This document shows, in pieces, positions 28,786-37,665 of a stretch of 64,000 bases of DNA. The notes under the pieces are model-generated. The model was not told where the DNA came from. It did not search any database and was given only the letters and a program-made list of their open reading frames with translations. Source of the DNA: Synechococcus sp. PCC 7335 (lineage in GTDB: Bacteria; Cyanobacteriota; Cyanobacteriia; Phormidesmidales; Phormidesmidaceae); the NCBI RefSeq assembly GCF_000155595.1, contig NZ_DS989907.1, positions 76,905 to 140,904 on the forward strand, given 5' to 3'. The translations under genes and the position numbers were made by a program. How positions within the stretch are numbered: position 1 is the first letter of the stretch; each line of letters opens with the position of its first letter.

Positions 28786-29093
28786 GGAATAACCCTCTCA
28801 GCGCATCGAGCGAATGATGTGAACCTAAGTTAGTCGATATTGTTGCCAAGCTCGTTGCCCGCACGGAAGAACTGCTGGTGCGATGGACTTGTCGTGATCA
28901 AGGCGACCAAGACAATAATTCCCATGATGCATCAGAAATAAGTACATATGAACTATGACTTCAGAGTATCGCTACGCCCGCTAGAAATCAAGAGAGCGGA
29001 GAAAGTGGTGTTTGATGAGGGTGCGCTGAACCGCTGCCGTCTGGGAACTCTGAACAGACATAGGCCCAACTCAAACGCCCATAGAGGCTGACT
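28786..29093. other. Divergent intergenic region
   Basis: Between umuC and the 29094 gene no coding frame is supported. It holds the candidate SOS box and presumably both promoters. Confidence 0.5.
28941..28954 (-). promoter_or_regulatory. Candidate LexA (SOS) box
   Basis: AGTACATATGAACT matches the cyanobacterial LexA consensus RGTAC-N3-DGTWCB at all but one position. It lies 156 bases upstream of umuC, rather far, and 140 bases upstream of the divergent nuclease gene. Confidence 0.35.
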
Positions 29094-29867
29094 ATGGCAG
29101 GTGATATCTCAGGAACAGAAAAAGAGCATCGTGGTAACACTTTGGTGCCGATTGGCGGTAAGCTCCCTCACTACTTAGAGCTGCGAACGTCTGCTACTCT
29201 AGATTGCTTGCAAACACTAATTCCGAGTGCAGCTGGCAAGCGCAATCGCCAACGCCTGAATGCTTCACTAGCTAGCCGTACTCGACTCGGCCTCTATCTA
29301 GAGATAAACGAAAAGTTGCATCTCGCTTATGCAGATCAGCGAGATGGGCGTGGCTCACAGCACTGGTGGCGGTTATTTTTCGATGACTCACTGCGAGAGA
29401 TTGTTGAACGAGCCGCTAACGCTAAAGCCTTAGCCGTTGGCACCCAAAGCCGACAGGAAGAAGCGAGACACACCAATCAAGGGGTCCCCTCTCTCTGTTG
29501 GAGTGGGATGTACTTTCGCTCCAAAGCTGAGCTGGCGATCGCTAAAGCGTTGCAAACAAAGGAAGTCTTATTCTTTGCCAATAGTCAGGGTATGGCCTCT
29601 CTCAAGGGATTGCCCGTGACAAGGGATGCTCACGGTATGGTCGAGCGACTAGAAGCTGACTTTTTGGTATTCAGAGATGGCCAATGCATCTGCTTGGAAG
29701 TCGATGGCCGACAACACCAGCAGAGCGAGTATGCGTTTCGAGACTATGCCAAAGAACGTGCCTTGCTAAAAGAGCAGATTCCGACCGTACGCTTTCCTGC
29801 TCAGGAGTGCATAGCTAGACCTCAGCAAGTTGTAGAAGAGTTTTTGGCTCTATTCCCTATTAGCTGA
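29094..29867 (+). CDS. DUF559-like restriction-endonuclease-fold protein, 257 aa
   Basis: The C-terminal half has the pattern of DUF559/very-short-patch-like nucleases: MYFRSKAELAIAKAL (about 136-150), then LEADFLVF (190-197) and CICLEVDGRQHQ (202-213), which give the E...D...ExD/K-type PD-(D/E)XK core, followed by RFPAQECIARPQQVVEEFL. The N-terminal 100 residues are a helical unknown domain. A role in DNA cleavage or repair is likely. AGAGG precedes the ATG. Divergent from umuC and perhaps co-regulated. Confidence 0.7.
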   Translation: MAGDISGTEKEHRGNTLVPIGGKLPHYLELRTSATLDCLQTLIPSAAGKRNRQRLNASLASRTRLGLYLEINEKLHLAYADQRDGRGSQHWWRLFFDDSLREIVERAANAKALAVGTQSRQEEARHTNQGVPSLCWSGMYFRSKAELAIAKALQTKEVLFFANSQGMASLKGLPVTRDAHGMVERLEADFLVFRDGQCICLEVDGRQHQQSEYAFRDYAKERALLKEQIPTVRFPAQECIARPQQVVEEFLALFPIS

Positions 29868-29960
29868 TGCAGGTAGCAGTGACAAGACTTTCACCATCAG
29901 TATTCGTAGTCCTTATCTGGGTTGACGAACCCCATCTCTGCGTCCCATCTTCCAACAGTC

Positions 29961-30001
29961 ATTCGTGTTACTTTAACTACTCCAACAAAAGCGACACGAA
30001 T
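29961..30001. repeat. 41-bp palindromic element, copy A
   Basis: Arms ATTCGTGTTACTT and AAGCGACACGAAT (two mismatches) flank a 15-base spacer. Same 13-15-13 design and similar spacer (TCC..ACAA) as copy B at 50383-50423. Confidence 0.7.
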
Positions 30002-30106
30002 AAATCTATTGAGTGGAGTGCCTCATTCAATGATTGTTTTTGCTATTGCTGTTGTCTTCCTGTGGAGCGCGATGGGCACCATAAATGAGTTACGTGGTTT
30101 AGTTGA

Positions 30107-30431
30107 ATGTATGTAGCCCAGGTGTTTGAATGGCCGCACCCACAGATAGATCAAGATTGGGCCGTTAGTAAGTGGTGCTGGCGCGAGATTACGCCGCTGG
30201 CCTACCGAGAGTTGAAGGCGAGTGGGCCGCTACTGTACGAAGCGCGAGATGCCTTCATGCAAGCCGAGCCAGCAGACGATTATCCAACGCCGTCGGCATC
30301 GGCTAAAGACGCCGGACGCCATTGTGGTAGCCAGTGCTTCAGTCGCAGATGCAGTACTCTTGACCAATGATCGGCAGTTGCTAAAGTTAGATGATTTGAA
30401 GACCTGCGCCTTGAAGATCAAAGGTGTTTGA
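30107..30431 (+). pseudogene. Broken PIN-domain (VapC-like) gene
   Basis: The C-terminal PIN signature RLKTPDAIVVASASVADAV then LTNDRQLLKL is read in one frame (from about 30292), while the preceding part (LLYEARDAFMQAEPADDY) is in another; a frameshift near 30285-30300 joins them. The N-terminal Asp-bearing strand of the PIN fold is not found. No antitoxin gene is adjacent. Probably a dead ribonuclease toxin. Confidence 0.6.
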
Positions 30432-30484
30432 TGATCCTGAGCAACTTCTTTTAAACGTTGAGCACAGGGCGATCGCTCCTTCGT

Positions 30485-30515
30485 TATTTCGCATTCTATA
30501 TAGACTATATAGAAC
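30485..30515. repeat. CGCATTCTATATAGA motif, copy 1
   Basis: TTTCGCATTCTATATAGAC; related copies are at about 31171-31188, 46690-46705 and 56388-56402. At 31171 the motif lies directly before a start codon, so the TATATAGA part could be a -10 element. Confidence 0.4.
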
Positions 30516-30624
30516 CCAATTTTTTGCATCCACTATAGGCCGGAATGGTGGCAATACAAGGTGGTTTCTCGTATAAAGTGTGATTATATATTTCTTTTCA
30601 AGCTCCTAACAACAGGTTAGACAA

Positions 30625-31092
30625 ATGCATAATCAATCTATAGGTGAACAGATAAAGAATCTTTCTCAAACTGAAAGGCGAGTACTGGACCAGATCGCTA
30701 CAGGTAACACTTTTAAAGATATTTCAAGGTATGCCGTCGAGATTCCTAAAAGGCTGAAGGCTTTGGAGAAAAAAGGACTAGCTATCGAAGATCTTGGTCA
30801 ATGGACTATGGCTGTTAATGTTCATTTAGCTTGGTGCCAGCTTTGTTCGGAGCCCACGGTAGTGAACCCATCTAGTCGTGGAGACCGGTGGTTAGTCGTA
30901 CGGTTTCCTGATGGTAGCTGGAGTACCGGTGGCTCACCATCAAATTATGGCGATGGAGAGGCCGAGTTGTTTTGGGTTCATGAGACGACCCGTGAGAGAG
31001 CTTTGCCCAAAGCACAAGCTTGGCGCTCTCGGGAGTTAGGATTGATCAAAAAAGAATTTGGTGACCGTATTGCTGACAGATGTTTGGCATGA
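30625..31092 (+). CDS. Hypothetical protein with N-terminal winged-helix-like segment, 155 aa
   Basis: The first 55 residues (LSQTERRVLDQIATGNTFKDIS...RLKALEKKGL) look like a winged-helix or LuxR-type DNA-binding fold; the rest is soluble with WLVVRFPDGSWSTGG. No family recognised. Stands alone between the PIN remnant and the IS1634 insertion. Confidence 0.55.
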   Translation: MHNQSIGEQIKNLSQTERRVLDQIATGNTFKDISRYAVEIPKRLKALEKKGLAIEDLGQWTMAVNVHLAWCQLCSEPTVVNPSSRGDRWLVVRFPDGSWSTGGSPSNYGDGEAELFWVHETTRERALPKAQAWRSRELGLIKKEFGDRIADRCLA

Positions 31093-31278
31093 GCAATGCG
31101 ATCGCTACTAAAGCGATCATATGATGCACATTGACACGCTGAGGTGTTGTAGCATTCCTTTTCGTGTATTTTCGCATCCTATATAGAGTATGAAAGTGCT
31201 TCCCTGCCACTACGAGAAATTAGCCCGGAAAAAGGTGCTGAAGCGATCGCTGCCAGGTAGAGTTCTTTTGGGGATAGA

Positions 31279-33115
31279 CTCACGGTTCGCTCAAAATTAG
31301 ACAAGGTTGAATAAATTATCCGGAAAGAGAGAGATAGATATCGTCCGCAGTCCCCAACAACTGCAAAATGCGCTGCTGTCGTTCAGATAGGTCAGAGAGA
31401 AAATATTGAAGCGAGCCGTTAATCTTCATCACCGTGAGAGTAATGCCGCGAAAAGCTCGCAATAGCAGCTCAGCAGTGGGTTTGGCAGTGGCCCGTTTCG
31501 GATTGCCAGCATAGAGTCCAGGCAGCTCATGTCGGGTTGAATCCAGTTCAGAGCGAACTGAAAATTCGAGTAAACAAAGCACACGCAAGCCAAGACTCAA
31601 CAGTCGAATCAAGCCCTTGACTCGCTGGTCAGTGGCTAAAAAGATAGGTGTTAAGCCGAGCGCTTTACCCTTGTAGCGGCCAAAGCATCGCTCAATGAGA
31701 TACTCGTTGCGATAGCCATAGACGGCTGCGGATAGCGACAATGACAAGTCGTTGGAGACATAGACCCGCCATCCGAGTAGCTGTTGTGCCTGCTGGTAGG
31801 CGTTTGGGTCGAGCGTTGCCTTGAGCTGGACGGTGGCTTCTGTGCGGATGCGCGCAGGCTGCTCTCGATAGGCGCGTTTGCGAATGGTTTCGCTCGTAAT
31901 TTCGTAGGTCATCTGCAACAACGATTCGACCCGATAGCGTTTGAGGATTCGCTCGGCAGCGGCTATGGTGTCATCGACTGAACGCCGTTTGTGTCCTCGG
32001 CCCGTGAGGTTCAGTTTAGCAAGTGCCTCAATCGTCTTCTCTAGGCGCTGCTCTAGCCCCCTTTGCTGACGTTGCTGATGCTTAAAGGAGCGCACTACTA
32101 ACCACTGCTCGCGCCAGGTGAACCTGTCGCTTCGTGTCCCCAACGATTGCGGCACCGTGAAGGCAAATCCTTCTGCAATCATCTCAGGCACCGTCTCAGT
32201 AGCTCTCTCTGCACCGCTGCTGTCACTAGCGGTGACTTCAGGAGCAGCGACCGAGTCAAGTCTTTGCTCACCGCGAAAGACTGGCGCGAGCAACTCGGCT
32301 AAGCCGTCAGTAGATACCTGCACTGCTGGCAAGGGGCATAGATAGTGGTTTTCGCTCTTCGCTAAATAGCCACGGGTTTCTATTGCCGACATCTTACTGT
32401 CGCCCACATATAACAAGCCGCTCATGCCCAGATGCTGCTGAACCTGTTGAATCTCGGGCACATACAACGGGTCATCCGCTCGGTTGCCACTCACCACGGT
32501 TGTGCTGACAGGCAGTCCTAAGGGATCCAAGGCCGCTTGCGATATCTTCACTTGCGGTAAATCAGGCCGATAATCTTTGCTGTGTCCAAACTGAAATAAC
32601 CCGTCTGGCGTCGGTGCTCGGTAGCTGCTGGCAGTTGTTGTATCCAGCCGCACCGTCTCTACACTCAAGTCATAGACCCGCACCGTTTGTCGATTCAACG
32701 CACCCTCGAAACCTTCCCAGGCTAAGTCGTCACTCAATTCGTCTAGCACCGTTGCCAGGTGGTCATCACTGAAATCTAAGGGCCGCACTGACACATCCAA
32801 GCAGGTTGCTAAGGTGTGACCTAACCCTGATGCCCAGGCTTCTACTTGATTGAGTCGATGGTCTCCTTGCGAAAGAATATAGGACAACCAACCCATCACC
32901 ACTTTGCCCAGACTCAGCCCTTTCCAGTTACCGTGGGTCTCAAAGTACTCATCGACTAGCTCGCTGAGTCCCACTTTTTGCATCTGGCTTAACAACAGCG
33001 GGATATCATCGACGCGTTCGTTACTGATTAATTCGGCCATCGCTTAGCTAGAATGCAGGGCTAGACAGGAATTGAGCTATTTATCATTCTCCTATATTTT
33101 TCAGCGAACCGTGAG
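31279..33115 (-). mobile_element. IS1634-type insertion sequence, 1837 bp
   Basis: Terminal inverted repeats begin CTCACGGTTCGCT at 31279 and end AGCGAACCGTGAG at 33115, followed inward by A-rich sequence on both sides. A 5-bp target duplication ATAGA lies at 31274-31278 and 33116-33120. One DDE transposase gene fills the element. Intact ends, duplication and gene suggest a recent insertion. Confidence 0.9.
31316..33040 (-). CDS. DDE transposase, IS1634/IS4-like
   Basis: 574 residues. D133 in VRLDTTTAS, D214 in LYVGDSKM and E450 in YRNEYLIERCFGRYKG give the DDE triad, the last with the Y-R-E-K signature of the IS4 superfamily; the long insertion between the second D and E fits IS1634. N-terminal LDFSDDHLATVLDELSD is typical of this family. 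Cut-and-paste transposase acting on the flanking inverted repeats. No frameshift seen. Confidence 0.9.
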   Translation of the reverse strand: MAELISNERVDDIPLLLSQMQKVGLSELVDEYFETHGNWKGLSLGKVVMGWLSYILSQGDHRLNQVEAWASGLGHTLATCLDVSVRPLDFSDDHLATVLDELSDDLAWEGFEGALNRQTVRVYDLSVETVRLDTTTASSYRAPTPDGLFQFGHSKDYRPDLPQVKISQAALDPLGLPVSTTVVSGNRADDPLYVPEIQQVQQHLGMSGLLYVGDSKMSAIETRGYLAKSENHYLCPLPAVQVSTDGLAELLAPVFRGEQRLDSVAAPEVTASDSSGAERATETVPEMIAEGFAFTVPQSLGTRSDRFTWREQWLVVRSFKHQQRQQRGLEQRLEKTIEALAKLNLTGRGHKRRSVDDTIAAAERILKRYRVESLLQMTYEITSETIRKRAYREQPARIRTEATVQLKATLDPNAYQQAQQLLGWRVYVSNDLSLSLSAAVYGYRNEYLIERCFGRYKGKALGLTPIFLATDQRVKGLIRLLSLGLRVLCLLEFSVRSELDSTRHELPGLYAGNPKRATAKPTAELLLRAFRGITLTVMKINGSLQYFLSDLSERQQRILQLLGTADDIYLSLSG

Positions 33116-33431
33116 ATAGAAGGTGCCAAACAACGCAATTGGGAAGCGCTTTATCTAGTAGCGCTGCCAGTTGATGCGGTTATTGTGATCGGGAAGCGGA
33201 TTTTTTGGCCCCTATCTTCACTGAGCCCAGGAATTTTTGCGTGTGTATTTCTCACAGGCTTAACAGTTTTCTTACTTATCCTTCCTTCGATTTGGATAAG
33301 AATGATTTTGGCGTATTCACCATTTATTTTACTAGGTGCGGCAGTGATCTTGTTCATTTGTATATGTAGGCGGGCCTGCTAAAACTGACAGACTTTTGTG
33401 GATTTAACGATGAAAGAGTGTAGATTTAACG

Positions 33432-33755
33432 ATGAGTGAGTATAACTATGCTGGCGAAACGTACAGGATTGTTGGAACCTTTACCGACGGAACTGGGAAA
33501 ACCCCTTTAGTGATTTCATGCTTAGCGAGTACTAAGGAGCCAAAACAGCCTTTTCTAGCTCAAAGCGTAGAAATTACAGGAACACAAGTCTATCGGATTT
33601 CAAACGATAGGTGGGAAGCAACGAATTTACCACCTATGAAAGGAGAGCCGCCTGCTTGGGCCGTCAGCCAAGCGTGGTACGCGAAGACCTTCTCGGCAAG
33701 TGAAGCTGAGTGCAACGCGGCCTTCATTCGCAGCTTCGTGGTTCTACGGGTCTAA
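33432..33755 (+). CDS. Hypothetical protein, 107 aa
   Basis: Not recognised. Soluble, beta-rich, beginning MSEYNYAGETYRIVG. It lies between the split membrane-protein gene and the IsrB element. Confidence 0.5.
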   Translation: MSEYNYAGETYRIVGTFTDGTGKTPLVISCLASTKEPKQPFLAQSVEITGTQVYRISNDRWEATNLPPMKGEPPAWAVSQAWYAKTFSASEAECNAAFIRSFVVLRV

Positions 33756-33816
33756 TAGCATGAAAGTATCTGGTAAGTTGGCAACCGCCGTACTTCAGTC
33801 GGGGGTGGAAAACGAC

Positions 33817-34899
33817 TCAAGCGGCTTTAGCCGCCAGTAGTCCAGTTGATCGATGGAGAGGCTGAATTTTCTTTGGAGAGAAGTATCCGATCCTTTTCCA
33901 GTCTTTGTTTGATAGCGAGACATGACTTTTGGTATCGCCACCAACCCATCCATAGAAGACTTCTCCTTTCTTAAATGCTTTAACAAAATCGCCTTTGCGT
34001 ACCCCGTGCCGCGTTGTTGTGCCGCCATACTTGCGCCGATTGCCACCCTTTGCAGGCACCGCCAAATGAAGCTGACGGCGACTAACCAGCGGGCGACGAA
34101 TGATGCAAAACTCTGAATCAGTAACAACGACTGACCCAAACCAATCGCCACCGTCTGCATCAATGCGATGGACTTTGCGGTAAGCCGTAAATTGCGTAGC
34201 AGCTAGGGCAACGCCATCGACAGCGTGGGAATCCGGCGATTGCTCTGCCTTATTGCGCGACTTTTCTAAACAAAGATGCCTGCGCATATTGGCAGTCTCC
34301 CAGCCATAGCGAGTGACGACAGGGACGCCGAAGACGGCTAGTTGCTCTAGCATCCAGCGTTGGCCCACCATTACAGGGCTAAATCCTTTATTGCCACTCG
34401 CCTTAACGTATTCGTAGACGATAGAACTGATAGGAAACAGCTTGAACAACTCACGCAAAACACGTAGCTCTAACTGCCGGTTAGCGCGGATAGAGGGCGG
34501 TACTTTGCGTGACTTACGATTGGAAAACCGCGACTGTCGGTGTGCTCGCTGGTCGAAGGCGACCTTACGATTTATTCGCCGCCCGCGCCGCCCGCGCCGC
34601 ATCATTGCCCGAAACTCCATCCGTTCCTTTACCCGCTTGAACGGTAGAACAAGATGACCTTTGAGCAAAGTTGCCTGCGCCGACTGCACCCCAACGCCGC
34701 TGTACAGCTTGCCAGGGTCTACGCCAACTGCAATGCCTTGCGCCTCACGCCCAGATGGTTCAGCGACTAGCTGAACGTACCAAACGCCTAGCTTCGACCA
34801 TTGGCCAACGGCTTTGCCACTTTCTACCCAGCGTCGCGCCCGTTGGGGCGTTGTGGGCATCAGTGGTTTACCGTCTGGATCTAGAACTGGAATTCGCAT
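33817..34899 (-). CDS. isrB: IsrB, RuvC-only IscB-family RNA-guided nickase
   Basis: 360 residues. PLMP at 12-15 is the hallmark domain of IscB/IsrB. RuvC residues are D61 (VGVDPGK), E163 (VYEYVK) and H225/D228 (SHAVDG); the Arg-rich bridge helix is RRGRRGRRINRK (101-112). The HNH insert that IscB has between RuvC-II and RuvC-III is absent, as only about 60 residues separate E163 from D228, so this is the IsrB class, which nicks the non-target strand under omega RNA guidance. The C-terminal YGGTTTRHG..RKGDFV segment is the target-motif-interacting domain. Intact. Confidence 0.85.
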   Translation of the reverse strand: MRIPVLDPDGKPLMPTTPQRARRWVESGKAVGQWSKLGVWYVQLVAEPSGREAQGIAVGVDPGKLYSGVGVQSAQATLLKGHLVLPFKRVKERMEFRAMMRRGRRGRRINRKVAFDQRAHRQSRFSNRKSRKVPPSIRANRQLELRVLRELFKLFPISSIVYEYVKASGNKGFSPVMVGQRWMLEQLAVFGVPVVTRYGWETANMRRHLCLEKSRNKAEQSPDSHAVDGVALAATQFTAYRKVHRIDADGGDWFGSVVVTDSEFCIIRRPLVSRRQLHLAVPAKGGNRRKYGGTTTRHGVRKGDFVKAFKKGEVFYGWVGGDTKSHVSLSNKDWKRIGYFSPKKIQPLHRSTGLLAAKAA

Positions 34900-35115
34900 A
34901 ATTAGTAATGGGTATAACCCCTAGTTTGTCGTCTCTTCGAGCACCAATAACAACATGGCTTGCCATTACGCAACGCCTCTTCCAATGAGGCTTGTAGGTA
35001 GTCCGAGCTAGAGAAGTACTCGGAGGTACGTAGCAGTTATTGGCTCAGCGCTCTAGTCAGTACTACGTTTAGATTGGCCTAAACAAGCCCCCGCACTTTA
35101 GTCGGGGGTCACTGA
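34900..35115 (-). ncRNA. Putative omega RNA of IsrB
   Basis: The 216 bases before isrB hold no coding frame but several inverted repeats, including the GC-rich hairpin with arms CCCCCG / CGGGGG at its 5' end and later stems such as GGCTTGT..., GCAAGCC-type pairs. IsrB/IscB omega RNAs lie directly upstream of the gene, with the guide at the 5' end; the guide would then come from sequence just above 35115. Structure inferred by eye. Confidence 0.55.
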
Positions 35116-35171
35116 CAGTCAGTAGAGATAGGGATTAATCATAAGAAGGATGCTTTTGTCAGATGGGTTCG

Positions 35172-35378
35172 TCAAAGATCAACCTCTTTCAATTCTTCTT
35201 CGCTAGCAATCTCCCTAAGTGCTGCACAGAAAACATCGCCAGTTGTTTTATCCTTGAACTCGCTTCGTTTGAGAATGAGACCCACCAAATTCTTGTAGGC
35301 TGGCGGTAGTGTGCATGATGGCCGCCAGCCGTTACGCCTCAACGCGCCTTTCGATTTTTGTGGTCCTCGAACGCCCAT
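35172..35378 (-). CDS. Small basic protein, 68 aa
   Basis: Start MGVRGPQKSKGALRRNGW. The Gly/Arg/Lys-rich N-terminus and PPAYKNLVGLILKRSEF segment recall small plasmid DNA-binding or phage terminase-small-subunit-like N-termini, but no family is certain. A helical acidic tail follows. Confidence 0.5.
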   Translation of the reverse strand: MGVRGPQKSKGALRRNGWRPSCTLPPAYKNLVGLILKRSEFKDKTTGDVFCAALREIASEEELKEVDL

Positions 35379-35578
35379 AGAACACCTACATCCTTCGACA
35401 ATGCCACTATAGGCGCATATCATTGTCCAAGCAAAATCAGTGAAGAACGCTAGTCGTTTTTAGACAACGAAAACCAACCTATAAAAACCTGTTGACAGCA
35501 AGTATAACCATCGCTATATTTGGATGAGATGAATAAGTCCCTGCAATTAGGGCCACAACAATCATCAAGGAATTTGCA

Positions 35579-35767
35579 ATGACCTTACAAACGAAGGCAA
35601 CTCTGTATGAGCGAATTATACGTTTATCTGGAGATAGCGATCGCCCTATTCAAGGGGAAGGATTCATGTCGCTTCGGTGTGAAAGGGCACTGAAGTACTT
35701 AGAACCCAAAGTGCTAAGAGAAGTCAAGTACGTTGATACCAATATTTGTGAGGCGGAAGAGAATTAA
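35579..35767 (+). CDS. Short paralogue fragment of the 38951-39625 family, 62 aa
   Basis: DRPIQGEG...RCERALKYLEPKVLREV aligns with NKPILPP...RCEAATRQLKPKLREA of the 38951-39625 protein's N-terminus. Its TAA overlaps the ATG of the next gene (TAATG), so it is translated in tandem or is a frame-broken start of the neighbour. Probably an N-terminal remnant of this family. Confidence 0.5.
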   Translation: MTLQTKATLYERIIRLSGDSDRPIQGEGFMSLRCERALKYLEPKVLREVKYVDTNICEAEEN

Positions 35768-36450
35768 TGACGGATCAAGATATGGATTTTTTAATTAAAG
35801 TGACTGAGCAATATCTAGATTCTACATTAATAGAGAAAGTCCGAGAAGCACACCTCTCTCAATCTATGAATCAGCGTTGCCAAATAGCTGAGCACAACGT
35901 AGGAGAAAGGCTGTTGACGGCGGCATCGAATCCTAAGTATGGATGTGTTGCTGTACTTCCTTTGTTTGCTTCTGATTTAGAAGCGCCTTATATTTTGACA
36001 CGGCCTCATAACACTCTGGTACGCAACGAAACCTTCCAGGGCTTTGTATGGAATCTAGCTGATCGGGGCTTTAAATGCTTTATCGATAGGCCAGGGCTCA
36101 CTTCCTCTGCACTGACAAACTTTCTGGGATTGATGCCGGAGCTGGGCTGGAAGCACTATCATATGCAGGAGCTGGAGGAAAAGCAAAAGGTAGTATGGAC
36201 TTTGTATGTCTTATTGCCAAGTTGCGAACCACCACGACGCTATTGGATGAGAAATGTTGCTTTTCATCTGAGGGGACCAGTTTTGATGCTGCTAGGCATC
36301 ACAATCTGTGCATTGTTGAGTTATGTGCTTTTTGTTCGCAGTAATGCGCTCAATCTAGGTGTATTACCCTGGATGATTACGCTTTCTCCTCTATTCCTCT
36401 TTCCGGCTGCGATTTATCGAGGCTTGAAGCTCGATTTAACGCAGGGATGA
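35767..36450 (+). CDS. Paralogous membrane-anchored protein, 227 aa
   Basis: A cytoplasmic domain of about 165 residues is followed by two membrane spans (about 170-190 and 197-216). It shares with the 38951-39625 protein the motifs FVWNLADRGFKCFIDRPGL and YVLLPSCEPPRRYW. CFIDRPGL with flanking Asp residues is the most conserved part. No known family recognised. The start overlaps the stop of the preceding short frame. Confidence 0.6.
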   Translation: MTDQDMDFLIKVTEQYLDSTLIEKVREAHLSQSMNQRCQIAEHNVGERLLTAASNPKYGCVAVLPLFASDLEAPYILTRPHNTLVRNETFQGFVWNLADRGFKCFIDRPGLTSSALTNFLGLMPELGWKHYHMQELEEKQKVVWTLYVLLPSCEPPRRYWMRNVAFHLRGPVLMLLGITICALLSYVLFVRSNALNLGVLPWMITLSPLFLFPAAIYRGLKLDLTQG

Positions 36451-36509
36451 AGAGACAACATTGCGCGACGATCAACCAGTTTGTTGGTACCACAATCACT
36501 AAATAAACC

Positions 36510-36836
36510 ATGCCCAACCCCTTGCCATCGAAGCGTCGGCGCGATCGCCGACGCTCCAGCTATCCACTGATTCACGAAGCGAAAAAACAGCGTAGCACCT
36601 ATCTGGAAGATCCACGCTGGAGACCGTACCGTAACAGCCCACAGTTGGCGCTGCAAGTGTACGAGTTAACTCATCCAGAGAATGTCATGACCTTCGATGG
36701 GCTTGAACGTAGCAAGGATGCTAATCAGTTAGCGTTATACCAATCCGTGGCACTTCGGTTAAGTGAGATGCTGGCTAAAGATCCTGCTGCTGAACACTTT
36801 CACGAGCTTGCGAATCTACAGAAATCTCTTAGCTAG
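36510..36836 (+). CDS. Hypothetical protein, 108 aa
   Basis: Basic N-terminus (KRRRDRRRSS) followed by a soluble helical region (DANQLALYQSVALRLSEML). Not recognised. Confidence 0.5.
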   Translation: MPNPLPSKRRRDRRRSSYPLIHEAKKQRSTYLEDPRWRPYRNSPQLALQVYELTHPENVMTFDGLERSKDANQLALYQSVALRLSEMLAKDPAAEHFHELANLQKSLS

Positions 36837-36897
36837 TTTGTAGACAAATTGGTCCCACCTGCTACCCCTTATTCATTCTCATAAAGGAGCTACCGTT

Positions 36898-37404
36898 GTG
36901 GAATTCAAAACGCCGCTTGAGATTCATCAGAGGAATCTAGGCATGGATCTAACAGTCGAAGAAATCGAAGCTGCTTGCGCGATCGCTCGCAAGTTTATAG
37001 CCAAGGCATTGGACGAATGGCGCGATGAGTCCCATTATGTACGTGCTAAAATTGTTCTCCCCAAACCAAAGTGGCTTGCTATTGAAAAAATCATTTCTGA
37101 CGAGCTAGCTGAAAGCGGATGGGAAATCGAAAGATGGTCTTCTTGGTCTGGAACGGAGATGGCCGAAAAGACCAGTCATAATCAATATATTCTTGTTGAT
37201 ATCGAACCGCTGGTAGATAATTTTAATCTCAAGCATAAGAAAGCATTTGCAAATTCAACTACAGGCTCATTTCGGAAAGCGAAAGGATTCATCATGCTTG
37301 TGGCGGTGACTTTGGGGCTTGTAGTGTTCCTTTCTGTAGCTCTGCATTTAGGTGAAAGGCTTTTACCTGACAATAGTTCTCGTCCTGCTATGGGCAGTAA
37401 GTAA
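36898..37404 (+). CDS. Tail-anchored hypothetical protein, 168 aa
   Basis: GTG start preceded by AAAGGAG. A soluble helical domain (EEIEAACAIARKFIAKALDEW) ends in one C-terminal membrane span (GFIMLVAVTLGLVVFLSVAL). Not recognised. Confidence 0.6.
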   Translation: MEFKTPLEIHQRNLGMDLTVEEIEAACAIARKFIAKALDEWRDESHYVRAKIVLPKPKWLAIEKIISDELAESGWEIERWSSWSGTEMAEKTSHNQYILVDIEPLVDNFNLKHKKAFANSTTGSFRKAKGFIMLVAVTLGLVVFLSVALHLGERLLPDNSSRPAMGSK

Positions 37405-37449
37405 TTTCTTTTGGAGAGAAGCGATCGCGCTAAAGCCAATTAGACGGTA

Positions 37450-37605
37450 CTGTGGGAGGCTAACTTAGATACAGCAAACCTCAGCGGAGCCAACCCTAGC
37501 GGAGCCAAAAAAACCAGCATAGCCCAGCTATCGGAAGCGTATCTATGCGAAACACAGTTACCTGATGGCATTGACTTAATCCTAAGCGGGATTGTAAAGA
37601 GCTAA
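37450..37605 (+). pseudogene. Pentapeptide-repeat gene fragment
   Basis: An open 51-codon stretch without start codon reads ANLDTANLSGANPSGAK, then QLSEAYLCETQLPDGIDL, closely resembling the end of the 59070-59567 protein (QLTEALLCNTVLPTGISL). It is a decayed pentapeptide protein. Confidence 0.65.
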
Positions 37606-37665
37606 CCGGCTAAGCTCCTGCTGTGCAGATGGTAAGCTAGCGGGTAGTTATGGCAGGCAGAAGGT

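Larger units (their letters stand above)
31190..33382 (+). pseudogene. Small membrane-protein gene split by the IS1634-type element
   Basis: Joining 31190-31278 to 33121-33382 (one copy of the ATAGA duplication removed) restores one continuous frame of 116 codons starting MKVLPCHYEKLARKK and ending in two hydrophobic segments (IFACVFLTGLTVFLLILPS and ILAYSPFILLGAAVILFICI). A CGCATCCTATATAGAG motif stands directly before the ATG. The uninterrupted gene was thus a two-span membrane protein of unknown role, now broken. The 3' half alone (from 33185) could still be translated. Confidence 0.75.
33785..35120 (-). mobile_element. IsrB element (non-autonomous IS200/IS605-like)
   Basis: An isrB gene is bracketed by related hairpin sequences: CCCCCGACTAAAGTGCGGGGG on the upstream side (about 35090-35110, minus strand) and CCCCCGACTGAAGTACGGCGG on the downstream side (about 33785-33808). 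No tnpA is present, so mobility would depend on a Y1 transposase elsewhere, such as the tnpA at 2311. Ends approximate. Confidence 0.6.

Noticed and set aside
29961-30001. Ends of a Tn7-like/CAST transposon
   Set aside because: The 41-bp elements are in direct orientation, are single palindromes rather than arrays of TnsB sites, and no tns or cas12k genes lie between them.
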